Shown: in pieces, positions 16,377 through 24,081 of the stretch | Position numbering within the stretch: the first letter of the stretch is position 1 | Layout of the letters: every line of letters starts with the position of its first letter | DNA from: Kribbella sp. NBC_01245 | GTDB lineage: Bacteria; Actinomycetota; Actinomycetes; Propionibacteriales; Kribbellaceae | Direction of reading: 5' to 3' | DNA: 64,000 nt | Assembly: GCF_036226525.1 (NCBI RefSeq) | Contig: NZ_CP108487.1 | Coordinates: forward strand, 310,001-374,000 | Translations under genes and position numbers: made by a program | The notes under the pieces: model-generated | Told to the model about the DNA's origin: nothing | Seen by the model: the letters and a program-made list of their open reading frames with translations, nothing else | Database searches by the model: none

Positions 16377-17023
16377 GTCGCCAGCACCTTGCTCATGTCA
16401 CGGACTGCGCGCGCGGCCCCAAGCGGCGTACCGGTGACCTTGGAACGACCTGACCGCGGCAGGTAGTCGACGTCCACCTCAGCGATCCGCCAGCCCGCAT
16501 CCGACGCCCGTACGACGGTCTCCAAGGGATAGCCCGAACGGCGATCGATAATGCCCAGATCGAGCAAAGCCTGACGCCGGGCCGCTCGCATCGGGCCGAG
16601 ATCGCGCAAGGTCAGACCAGTACGGCGGCGGATGCGGCGGGCGAGTTCGGCATTCGCGAGGCGCAGGTGCCAGGGCCAAGCCCGACGCGAGACCGGCTTG
16701 CGGCGACCGAGCATCAGGTCAGCGCTGCCGGCCTCGATCGGCGCGATGACCCGGACGAGCTGTCGCGGATCGAGCGAGGCGTCGGCATCCAGGAAGGCGA
16801 CGATCGGCGCGGTCGAGGCTTCGAGGCCCGCGTGGCAGGCGGCGCCGTACCCCTTGAGCTCGCAATGGACGACGGTGGCGCCGTGCTTAAGGGCAATCGC
16901 GACGGAGTCGTCGGTGGAGCCGTTGTCGACCACGATCGCGCGTACGCCGGAGGGTAGGCGGTTGAGCACCCAGGGCAGGGCTGCGGCCTCGTTCAGGCAG
17001 GGGAGGACCAGGTCGACTTTCAC
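16373..17023 (-). CDS. Family 2 glycosyltransferase
   Basis: 216 residues from GTG 17023. The GT-A nucleotide-binding start VDLVLPCLNEAAALPWVL, then AIVVDNGSTDDSV and VAFLDADASLDP (the D-x-D metal motif), are classic GT2. It resembles dolichyl-phosphate-glucose/mannose synthase-type enzymes in length, but no membrane anchor follows. With the DUF2064-methyltransferase fusion and the GT-C protein it forms a three-gene operon, a plausible path of making a polyprenyl-phosphate sugar (GT2), modifying, and transferring it (GT-C). That division of work is inference. Confidence 0.88.
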   Translation of the reverse strand: MKVDLVLPCLNEAAALPWVLNRLPSGVRAIVVDNGSTDDSVAIALKHGATVVHCELKGYGAACHAGLEASTAPIVAFLDADASLDPRQLVRVIAPIEAGSADLMLGRRKPVSRRAWPWHLRLANAELARRIRRRTGLTLRDLGPMRAARRQALLDLGIIDRRSGYPLETVVRASDAGWRIAEVDVDYLPRSGRSKVTGTPLGAARAVRDMSKVLAT

Positions 17024-17122
17024 CCTTCGACCGTAGGTACGCGATGGCGTGGATGGGGGCTGCGGGCGATGACGGCTTGCTTACGTACCGGTGTTGGCGG
17101 GTCTGATCAAGGCTTGAGGTTC

Positions 17123-17128
17123 TACGCT
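17123..17128 (+). promoter_or_regulatory. -10 box TACGCT placed for leaderless transcription
   Basis: TACGCT ends six bases before GTG 17135, so transcription would begin at or next to the start codon. No well-placed Shine-Dalgarno is present. The same hexamer with the same six-base gap precedes the GntR gene at 63719. No good -35 is visible. Confidence 0.45.
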
Positions 17129-17134
17129 CAGACC

Positions 17135-17842
17135 GTGGCTACTCGTGTGCTCATCGTGGACGACGACCCGACGGTGTCGAACGTCGTTTCTGCCTATCTG
17201 ACCAAGGCCGGATACGAGGCGCGGGTGGTCGCCGACGGGCTCGCCGCCGTCGATGCCTGGCAGCAGTGGCGGCCCTCGGTCGTCGTACTGGACGTGATGC
17301 TGCCCGGGCTGTCCGGTCTGGAGGTGCTGCGCCGGATGCGCGCGGCCGCCGATGGCGCGGCGGTGATCATGCTGTCGGCGCGCGGCGAGGAGGAGGACCG
17401 GCTCGTCGGGCTCGAGGTCGGCGCGGACGACTACGTGGTGAAACCGTTCAGCCCGCGCGAGATCACGTTGCGCGTGCAGGCGTTGCTGCGGCGGGAAGAG
17501 CGGTTGGCCGGGCAGGTGCTGACGCCGAAGAAGCTGGCCTGTGGGCCCGTTTTGCTCGACACGGGCGCGCGGACGGCGTTCCTGGACGGGGAGCCGTTGT
17601 CGTTGACGCATCGGGAGTTCGATCTGCTGGCGTTCCTGGTCGGGCATCCGGGGGAGGCCTTCACCAAGGCGGAACTGCTGCGGCGAGTGTGGGGCTGGGA
17701 CTTCGGCGACTCGTCGACCGTGACCGTGCACGTGCGCCGGCTGCGGGAGAAGATCGAGGACGATCCGTCGGACCCGCGGCTGGTGCTGACCGTGCCGCGG
17801 ACCGGGTATCGCTTCGCGGCTGAGGAGGAGTTGGCCGGATGA
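17135..17842 (+). CDS. OmpR/PhoB-family response regulator
   Basis: 235 residues from GTG 17135. Receiver domain (1-120): RVLIVDDDPTVSNVV acidic pocket, VVVLDVMLPGLSG with the phospho-acceptor Asp, VIMLSARGEE, and DDYVVKPFSPRE with the conserved Lys. The winged-helix effector domain (about 135-232) contains LTHREFDLLAFLVGHPG, VWGWDFGDSSTVTVHVRRLREKIE and TGYRF. It is co-translated with the histidine kinase (ATGA overlap), so the two form one signalling unit. The controlled genes are unknown. Confidence 0.95.
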   Translation: MATRVLIVDDDPTVSNVVSAYLTKAGYEARVVADGLAAVDAWQQWRPSVVVLDVMLPGLSGLEVLRRMRAAADGAAVIMLSARGEEEDRLVGLEVGADDYVVKPFSPREITLRVQALLRREERLAGQVLTPKKLACGPVLLDTGARTAFLDGEPLSLTHREFDLLAFLVGHPGEAFTKAELLRRVWGWDFGDSSTVTVHVRRLREKIEDDPSDPRLVLTVPRTGYRFAAEEELAG

Positions 17843-18975
17843 AGGACATGTTCACGATCCTCGCCTTCACCACTTTGACCACGGCGGTCGTGGCCGGCCT
17901 CGGCGTACTGCTGTTGTGGCGAGTCCGGCGGCGCTCGCTGCGGGTCACGATGATCGTCGCCGCGCTGGTGCCGATGGCCGCGGCGCAGGCGGCCGTGATC
18001 CAGAACGTGCAGGCCATGTTCATCTCCAGCCACGACTCGCTGGTGGTGATGTGGACGCTCGCCTTCGCCGCTCTGCTCGGCATTGGTCTGTCCGTGCTGC
18101 TGGGGCACTGGATCAGCGCGGGCTCTCGCGACGTGGGCCGCCGCCTTCGGGATCTGGGCGACGACGCTGGGCCTTCGGTCGAGGCCGGTGGGTTAGCGGT
18201 GCCGGCCGAGTTGGCGGAGTTGTCGGATGAGCTGGAGAAGACCCGGCAGCGGTTGTCCGCCTCCCGGGAGCGTGAGCGCGCGCTCGAGTCCAGTCGGCGT
18301 GAGCTGGTCGCGTTCATGTCGCACGACCTTCGTACGCCGCTGGCCGGGCTGCGGGCCGTTTCGGAAGGCCTGGAAGACGGCGTCGTCGAGGATGTGCCCG
18401 GCGCCCTGCGGCAGATGCGGACGACGGTCGACCGAATGACCGGGTTGGTGGACGACCTGTTCGAGCTGTCTCGCCTGTCGGCCGCTCCGGCACCACGTCG
18501 CCGCTCGGCCGTGAGCCTGCGCGAACTCGTCGAGGATGTCGCGGGCGAGACGTGCGAGCATGCGCGCGCCTCGGGTGTCACGCTTACGGTCGATACCCCG
18601 GTGGGCGACGACCGGCTCGCCGTACACGGTGATGCGGACGAGCTCACCCGGGCTGTGACGAACCTGGTCGGCAACGCGATTCGCCATACGGATGAGGGCG
18701 GTACGGTTCGGCTTTCCGTTGCCCGCGTCAACGATGGGCGGATCCGGCTCGCGGTGACCGACGGCTGCGGCGGCATTCCGGCCGACGACCTCGACCGGGT
18801 GTTCGACATCGGCTGGCGCGGCGATCTCCAGCGCACCCCGTCCGACAACGGCGGCGGCCTCGGTCTCGCCATCGCTCGCGGCGTCGTCGAATCCCACGAA
18901 GGCCGAATCGCCGTCTCCAACGTCACCGGCGGCTGCACCTTCGAGGTCGAACTCCCGCCGGTGCCCGTCGCTTAA
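17839..18975 (+). CDS. Sensor histidine kinase
   Basis: 378 residues. Two membrane regions occur near the N-terminus (ILAFTTLTTAVVAGLGVLLLW; IVAALVPMAAAQAAV with a further segment TLAFAALLGIGLSVLLG), with almost no extracytoplasmic sensor loop, so it probably senses within the membrane. A helical linker leads to the H-box LVAFMSHDLRTPLAGLRAV, N-box LVGNAIRHTDEG, G1 VTDGCGGIP, and G2 DNGGGLGLAIARGVV. It phosphorylates the response regulator encoded just upstream. The stop TAA shares bases with the convergent epimerase stop (TTAA at 18972-18975). Confidence 0.93.
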   Translation: MKDMFTILAFTTLTTAVVAGLGVLLLWRVRRRSLRVTMIVAALVPMAAAQAAVIQNVQAMFISSHDSLVVMWTLAFAALLGIGLSVLLGHWISAGSRDVGRRLRDLGDDAGPSVEAGGLAVPAELAELSDELEKTRQRLSASRERERALESSRRELVAFMSHDLRTPLAGLRAVSEGLEDGVVEDVPGALRQMRTTVDRMTGLVDDLFELSRLSAAPAPRRRSAVSLRELVEDVAGETCEHARASGVTLTVDTPVGDDRLAVHGDADELTRAVTNLVGNAIRHTDEGGTVRLSVARVNDGRIRLAVTDGCGGIPADDLDRVFDIGWRGDLQRTPSDNGGGLGLAIARGVVESHEGRIAVSNVTGGCTFEVELPPVPVA

Positions 18976-19979
18976 CTGATGAGGTCCTTGATGCCGGTGG
19001 GGAGGTCGTATGTCGGGGTCCAGGCGAGGGCGGTGCGGGCGCGGGCGGATGAGGCGGTGATGTGGCGGACGTCGCCCAGGCGGTATTGGCCGGTGATGAC
19101 CGGCGGTTCGGCGTTGTAGGCGCGGGCCAACTCGGCCGCGAGGTCGCCGATGGTGTGCACGGTGCCGCTGCCGATGTTGTAGGCAACAAACTGCTGCTCG
19201 TTGCCCAGGGCAAGGGATACCGCCGACGCGACATCCCGGGCATGGACGAAATCCCTGCGCTGACGGCCATCCTCGAAGACGCGAGGGCGTTCGCCACGAT
19301 CCAAGGCCGAGCGGAAGATCGCGGCAACGCCGGCGTACGGCGTATCGCGCGGCATCCCCGGTCCGTACACGTTGTGGAAGCGCATCGCGGCCACGGCGCC
19401 ACCCGTCTCGCGTGCCCACGACGCGGCCAGGTGCTCGCCGTTGACCTTCGTCGCGGCATACGTGTTGCGCGGATCCAGTCGCGCGTCTTCGTCGATCAGG
19501 CCCGGTCGCAACGGCTGACCGCAGACCGGGCACGGTGGTTCGAAAAGCCCGCGCTCGAGGTCTTCGATCCGCCTCGGCCCAGGGGCGACAGACCCGTGAC
19601 TTGAGCAGTCGTAATGCCCTTCGCCGTACACCACCATCGAACTCGCGAAGACCAGTCGTCGTACGCCGGAACGCGCCATCGCCCGCAGCAGTACCGCCGT
19701 ACCAAGGCTGTTCGTGCTCACGTAGTCGTCGAGGTCGTTCACGTCGACCCCGAGCCCGACCTTCGCCGCGAGGTGGATCGCCGCGTCGGCGCCTGGCAGC
19801 ACCCGGTCGAGCGCCTCGGCATCGCGGATATCGGCACGGATGAGGTCAAAGGGTGGTGGCTCGTTGTGTACGTCGGACCGGAGCGAGTCGAGTACGTCGA
19901 CTTGGTGGCCGTCAGCAACGATCTGCCTGAGCACGTGCTGCCCGATGAAGCCGGCGCCGCCCGTCAGCAGGATCTTCAC
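18972..19979 (-). CDS. NAD-dependent epimerase/dehydratase (SDR-extended) with a Cys-x-x-Cys insert
   Basis: 335 residues from GTG 19979. Rossmann glycine motif LLTGGAGFIGQHV, LVFASSMVVYG with the catalytic Ser, and NTYAATKVNGE supplying the Y-x-x-x-K pair. Between them an insertion, FEPPCPVCGQPLRPGLIDED, carries C-x-x-C and is typical of a subgroup of actinobacterial sugar-nucleotide epimerases. Substrate is probably UDP- or dTDP-glucose-like. The start overlaps the MTA phosphorylase stop by GTGA, an unexpected partner for a sugar enzyme. Confidence 0.88.
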   Translation of the reverse strand: MKILLTGGAGFIGQHVLRQIVADGHQVDVLDSLRSDVHNEPPPFDLIRADIRDAEALDRVLPGADAAIHLAAKVGLGVDVNDLDDYVSTNSLGTAVLLRAMARSGVRRLVFASSMVVYGEGHYDCSSHGSVAPGPRRIEDLERGLFEPPCPVCGQPLRPGLIDEDARLDPRNTYAATKVNGEHLAASWARETGGAVAAMRFHNVYGPGMPRDTPYAGVAAIFRSALDRGERPRVFEDGRQRRDFVHARDVASAVSLALGNEQQFVAYNIGSGTVHTIGDLAAELARAYNAEPPVITGQYRLGDVRHITASSARARTALAWTPTYDLPTGIKDLIS

Positions 19980-20773
19980 GGCAACTCGAAGGGCAGCGGC
20001 AGGCCGTCCAGCGAATGCCGGCAGGCGCAGTCGGTCTCGGGTAACTCGGCGATCACCTTTGCGAGCAGGTCTTTCAAGGTCTCGATGCTCTTGCCGAACT
20101 GGGCCAGCACTTCCGCATGAGTGACACCTTCGCCGACGGAGACGCCCGCGTCGTGATCGGTCACCACGGCCACGGAGGTGTAGCAGAGCGCGAGTTCGCG
20201 GGCGATCGTCGCCTCGGGCGCACCGGTCATCCCGACGAGCGACCACCCTTGTGCCGCATGCCATTGTGACTCCGCCCGCGTGGAGAAGCGCGGCCCGTTG
20301 ATCACCACCATCGTTCCGCCGTCACGCAACCCCTTGCCCTGGGCAACGACCGTACGGCGGCCGCGCGGGCAATACGGATCCGCGGGGGAGACGTGCACCA
20401 CCGGCGACTCCTCGTCGTACACGGTGTGTGCACGACCCCACGTCCGGTCGACGAGCTGATCCGGCACCACGATCGTGCCGGGGGTGAGCTCGGGCCGCAG
20501 GGAGCCGACCGCGCACGGCGCCAGCACCTGCCGAACGCCAAGCGCACGCAAAGCCCACACATTGGCCCGGTAGTTCACCCGATGCGGGGCGAACCGATGG
20601 TCGGCCCCATGCCGCGGGATGAACGCCACCCGGCGACCCGCGATCTCACCGACTACGGGTGGTTCGCTCGGCGGCCCGAATGGTGTCTCGATCGCGACGA
20701 CCCGCGCGCCAGGCAGGAACGAGTAGAACCCCGAGCCCCCGATCACCCCGATCTCGGCACTTTTGCTGGTCAT
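19976..20773 (-). CDS. 5'-methylthioadenosine/methylthioinosine phosphorylase (MTAP/PNP family)
   Basis: 265 residues from ATG 20773. Family motifs are GVIGGSGFY (phosphate-binding Gly-Gly-Ser-Gly), FIPRHGADHRFAPHRVNYRAN, VINGPRFSTRAESQ, VGMTGAPEATIARELALCY and VVTDHDAGVSVGEGVTH. The family cleaves MTA or related nucleosides with phosphate, feeding methionine salvage. M-T-G-A-P-E-A rather than M-T-x-x-P-E-x leaves adenosine against inosine preference open. The first gene of a two-gene operon with the epimerase. Confidence 0.88.
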   Translation of the reverse strand: MTSKSAEIGVIGGSGFYSFLPGARVVAIETPFGPPSEPPVVGEIAGRRVAFIPRHGADHRFAPHRVNYRANVWALRALGVRQVLAPCAVGSLRPELTPGTIVVPDQLVDRTWGRAHTVYDEESPVVHVSPADPYCPRGRRTVVAQGKGLRDGGTMVVINGPRFSTRAESQWHAAQGWSLVGMTGAPEATIARELALCYTSVAVVTDHDAGVSVGEGVTHAEVLAQFGKSIETLKDLLAKVIAELPETDCACRHSLDGLPLPFELP

Positions 20774-20856
20774 ATCCCGACCCTAGATCGACCGTTGCAC
20801 GTAGTCGCGGGCTCAGCGCGGAACGTCAGCACCCCGTAATCGCGGGCCGCCGCCGT

Positions 20857-20862
20857 CACAAT
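20857..20862 (+). promoter_or_regulatory. -10-like CACAAT, six bases before a GTG start
   Basis: CACAAT ends six bases before GTG 20869; the gap is GGGGGT. The G-rich gap could also act as a weak ribosome site, so leaderless transcription is only one reading. Confidence 0.35.
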
Positions 20863-20868
20863 GGGGGT

Positions 20869-21357
20869 GTGTGGGCCTGGATGCTGGTAGCGGTCGTTGT
20901 CGTCGTACTGCTGCTGGCGTTGTATGCGACCTGGACCGCGGGGAGGCTGGACCGGTTACACCATCGGGTCGCGACCGCCCGAGCGTCGTTCGAGACCGAA
21001 CTGGCCCGCCGGTCCGCCCTGGTGGCCGAACTCGCCGGCGCCGGGGTGCTCGATCCGGCCAGCTCCCTTTTGTTGCTGGACGCCGCCCACCGAGCCCGTA
21101 CGGCGCCTGAGGACGATCGGGAACAACGCGAGTCCGCTCTGACCCGGGCGATCGCGGCCACCCTCACCGGTACGACGGTCGAGCCTTGGTCGGGTGAGCT
21201 CGCCGGCACCATTCGCCGGGTCCAGATGGCCAGGCGGTTCCACAACGACATCGTGGTCTCGACCCGCGCGCTCCGCGAGCACCGATTGGTCAGCTGGCTG
21301 CACCTGGCCGGACACGCGCCGCTGCCTCGAACGATCGAACTCGACGACGGTAGTTAA
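20869..21357 (+). CDS. Single-pass membrane protein of unknown function (LemA-like layout)
   Basis: 162 residues from GTG 20869. One N-terminal membrane segment (WMLVAVVVVVLLLALYATW) is followed by RLDRLHHRVATARASFETELARR and a long helical region ending in HNDIVVSTRALREHRLVSWLHLAGHAP. The layout, a short membrane anchor plus a helical bundle with R-x-x-x-A-x-x-x-L heptads and a late F-H-N-D-I/V motif, resembles LemA proteins, but similarity is partial. It stands alone between the MTAP gene (divergent) and the VWA gene. Confidence 0.65.
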   Translation: MWAWMLVAVVVVVLLLALYATWTAGRLDRLHHRVATARASFETELARRSALVAELAGAGVLDPASSLLLLDAAHRARTAPEDDREQRESALTRAIAATLTGTTVEPWSGELAGTIRRVQMARRFHNDIVVSTRALREHRLVSWLHLAGHAPLPRTIELDDGS

Positions 21358-21378
21358 CCGCTTGGACACGCTAAGTCA

Positions 21379-21408
21379 TTGACGAGTCGTTGATCGACAG
21401 TCCATGAT
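21379..21408 (+). promoter_or_regulatory. Probable sigma-70-type promoter of the VWA/PKD gene
   Basis: TTGACG (21379-21384) and CATGAT (21403-21408) are separated by 18 bases. The 125-base space before ATG 21483 ends in GAGGGGGAATC, a usable ribosome site. Confidence 0.45.
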
Positions 21409-21482
21409 CCGAAGCGGGGTAAGAAGCGGAGATCGCGCGCAAGGCGCTGATCCCGTGGGGGGATTCCGAGGGGGAATCAAAC

Positions 21483-23510
21483 ATGCATGCAGTAATCCTG
21501 CATGGGCGCAAGCCTGCCCGAAAGAACCGTTTACTAGTTGCCGTCAGCACATTTGCGGTCGCCTTGGCCGGCACTGTGGTGATGGCACCGACCGCGTCGG
21601 CGGCACCGGCGCCCGGCGCATCGGCCAGTCCGACGTCCGTGAGCCGGTTTGGCGTCTCGACGGTCACGCTCACGCTGGACGGCGAGAGCAGCACCCAATC
21701 CACGCCGACGGACCTGGTCCTGGTGCTGGACGAGTCCGGCAGCATCGACGGGGGTGAGTTCAACCAGTTGAAGGCCTTCGCCGACGACGTGGTGGAGGCC
21801 GTCGCCGACGACGGCCTGTTCACCAACGGCGGACGGGCGGCCGTGGTGGGCTTCTCCACCGCCGCGCACACGGTCATCGGGCTGAGCACCAGCGAGACGG
21901 ACGTCCGCAATGCCATCACCGGGAACCCGCAGGCGGGCGGCACCACCTGCATCTCCTGTGGACTCAACCAGGCCAACACGGTGCTGGGCGCCGACGACCC
22001 GGCCCGCAATCAGGTCGTCATCGTCATCACCGATGGCAACGCGAACGGCGGAGATCCGACCGGAGCGGCCGCGACCTCCCTGCAGGCCAAGGCGACCGTC
22101 TTCGCGGTCGGCGTCGGTGACGGCGTCAGCCAGGCCACACTCGAGACCATCGCGAGTGGCCCGGGCAGCAGCAACACCTTCAGCGCGGGCAGCTTCGCCG
22201 ACCTGGCGGCACTGCTCGAGACCCTGGTCGCCGCGGTATCGGTGCCTGGGGCAACTAATCCGTCGGTCGCGGTGACGCTGGCGGCGGGCTGGGACCTGGT
22301 GCCCGGCTCGGTGACATCGAACCTGGCCGGCGGATCGATCGGTGGCGAGAGCGTCAACGGCTTCACCTGGTCACGCTCGAACCTCGCCGACGAGAACCTC
22401 GTGATCACGTACCAGATCAAGCACGAAGGGGCGCCGTGCGGTCCGCTGCCGGTCAACTCGTCTGTGGTCTACAACGACGACGAGAACGCCGTCGTCAACT
22501 TCCCGCCGGTCGTCGTGACGGTGAACTGCCTGCCGCCGGTGGCCGACGCGGGTGCGGACAAGAGCGTTGCGGAAGGCTCCTCGGTACTGCTCGACGGTTC
22601 CGGCAGCCACGACCCTGACGGCGTTATCACCTCGTACGCGTGGAGCGGCGCCGATGCGGGCGTCGGAACCCTCACGAACGCCGGTAACGCCATCGCCACC
22701 TACAACGGCCTGGACGACGGAGCCGACGCGGTCACCCTGACCGTGACGGACGACAACGGGCTCACCGACGATGACAGCACCACCGTCACCGTCCAGAACG
22801 TCGCGCCGTCCTTGACGCTGACGTCCTGCCCGATTCAGCCCAACGCGGTCAACACCGACGTGTCGTTCACCGGGACGTTCACCGACCCGGGCACGCTCGA
22901 CACCCACTCGATGTCCGTGAACTGGGGCGACGGTACGACGACTCCGGTGCCGGGCGTTTCGTCTCCGGTCGGAGCGACGCACCAGTACACGGCCGCCGGT
23001 ATCTACGACATCGCCGTGACGGTCACCGATGACGACGGCGGTACCGACACCGAGACCTGCGGCTTCGTCGTCGTATACGACCCGGAGGGCGGCTTCGTCA
23101 CCGGCGGCGGCTGGATCGACTCGCCGGCCGGCGCTTACCCGGCCGACCCGACGGCCACCGGACGGGCCAACTTCGGCTTCGTCTCGAAGTACAAGAACGG
23201 CGCCTCGGTGCCGACCGGTAGTACCGAGTTCCAGTTCAAGGCCGGCAACCTGAACTTCCACTCGAACGACTACCAGTGGCTCGTGGTCGCTGGGCAGAAG
23301 GCCATCTTCAAGGGAACCGGGACCGTCAACGGCGCCAGCGGCTACAGCTTCATGCTGACGGCCACCGACGCCAGCCCGGACCGGTTCCGGATCAAGGTCT
23401 GGGAGACCGCAGGCGGCACCGTCGTCTACGACAACCAGATCGGCTCCGCGGACGGATCCGACCCGACCACCGCCATCTCCGGTGGCCAGATCGTCATCCA
23501 CAAGGGCTGA
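21483..23510 (+). CDS. Secreted VWA-domain protein with PKD repeats
   Basis: 675 residues. Signal peptide about 1-40 (RKNRLLVAVSTFAVALAGTVV, cleavage near ASAAP). A von Willebrand A domain covers about 70-255: the MIDAS motif D-E-S-G-S in LVLVLDESGSIDGGEF and VVIVITDGNANGG. Next a domain of about 100 residues with paired cysteines, then two PKD-type Ig folds (DGSGSHDPDGVITSYAWSG; VNWGDGTTTPVPG and ITVTVTDDDGG-like strands). The C-terminal 130 residues (FVTGGGWIDSPAG, YQWLVVAGQKAIFKGTGTVN, DNQIG) match the small beta domain called post-COAP-1 in similar secreted proteins. There is no LPXTG or membrane anchor; it is released or held non-covalently. Probable adhesion or matrix role. Confidence 0.85.
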   Translation: MHAVILHGRKPARKNRLLVAVSTFAVALAGTVVMAPTASAAPAPGASASPTSVSRFGVSTVTLTLDGESSTQSTPTDLVLVLDESGSIDGGEFNQLKAFADDVVEAVADDGLFTNGGRAAVVGFSTAAHTVIGLSTSETDVRNAITGNPQAGGTTCISCGLNQANTVLGADDPARNQVVIVITDGNANGGDPTGAAATSLQAKATVFAVGVGDGVSQATLETIASGPGSSNTFSAGSFADLAALLETLVAAVSVPGATNPSVAVTLAAGWDLVPGSVTSNLAGGSIGGESVNGFTWSRSNLADENLVITYQIKHEGAPCGPLPVNSSVVYNDDENAVVNFPPVVVTVNCLPPVADAGADKSVAEGSSVLLDGSGSHDPDGVITSYAWSGADAGVGTLTNAGNAIATYNGLDDGADAVTLTVTDDNGLTDDDSTTVTVQNVAPSLTLTSCPIQPNAVNTDVSFTGTFTDPGTLDTHSMSVNWGDGTTTPVPGVSSPVGATHQYTAAGIYDIAVTVTDDDGGTDTETCGFVVVYDPEGGFVTGGGWIDSPAGAYPADPTATGRANFGFVSKYKNGASVPTGSTEFQFKAGNLNFHSNDYQWLVVAGQKAIFKGTGTVNGASGYSFMLTATDASPDRFRIKVWETAGGTVVYDNQIGSADGSDPTTAISGGQIVIHKG

Positions 23511-23528
23511 CGCAGGGCTCTAACGAAC

Positions 23529-23562
23529 TGCCGGCCGGCGTGACCCATCACGCCGGCCGGCA
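23529..23562. terminator. Bidirectional hairpin terminator
   Basis: TGCCGGCCGGCGTG (23529-23542) and its perfect reverse complement (23549-23562) form a 14-bp stem with a six-base loop, between the convergent VWA and DUF4259 genes. Confidence 0.82.
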
Positions 23563-23578
23563 CCCGTTGGTGGGTTGC

Positions 23579-23992
23579 TCAGCTGAGGCGTTCTACCAGG
23601 TCGTCGATGGAGTTGTCCCAGTCGCCTGGTTCGGGGTCGGTGACGCGCCAGAGCTCGAGCAGTTCGGAGCCGGGGGCGCGGACGCGTTCGGCGGCGAGGA
23701 TGGCGAGGACGCGGTTCTCCTTGGTGTCGAGCTCGGGATGTTTCTCGCCCCAGGTCAGAGCCTCCGCGTTGTACTCGTCGACCTCCACCGGGCTGCCCGC
23801 GGCGGCCGCGACGACTTCGGCCGCGGCCAGTGCTTCGCAGGCGAGGTCCGCGTCGAGGACATCGTCCTCCGGTGTCGCGGCCACTTGCGAGAGGAGGTCC
23901 ACGACCGATTCCACCGAACCAGCGTCGACCAGGTCGCTCGCCCAGTCGGCGGCGGTGTCGTTACCGAAGACCGATCCATCCCATGCGCCCAT
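23579..23992 (-). CDS. DUF4259-domain protein
   Basis: 137 residues from ATG 23992. The N-terminal MGAWDGSVFGNDTAADWASDL is the signature of DUF4259 (M-G-x-W-x-x-x-x-F-x-N-D-x-A-x-D-W). The rest is acidic and helical, ending in WDNSIDDLVERL. No enzymatic motif is seen and the function of the family is unknown. No clear ribosome site precedes it; the upstream bases are T-rich. Confidence 0.75.
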   Translation of the reverse strand: MGAWDGSVFGNDTAADWASDLVDAGSVESVVDLLSQVAATPEDDVLDADLACEALAAAEVVAAAAGSPVEVDEYNAEALTWGEKHPELDTKENRVLAILAAERVRAPGSELLELWRVTDPEPGDWDNSIDDLVERLS

Positions 23993-24081
23993 GAGAAAAA
24001 ATGTAACTGCCGATCAGGTGCATGGCGAAGCCCTTCCCACCACCTTTCCACTCCTCGGAAACCCGTCCCACCGCAGACGGG

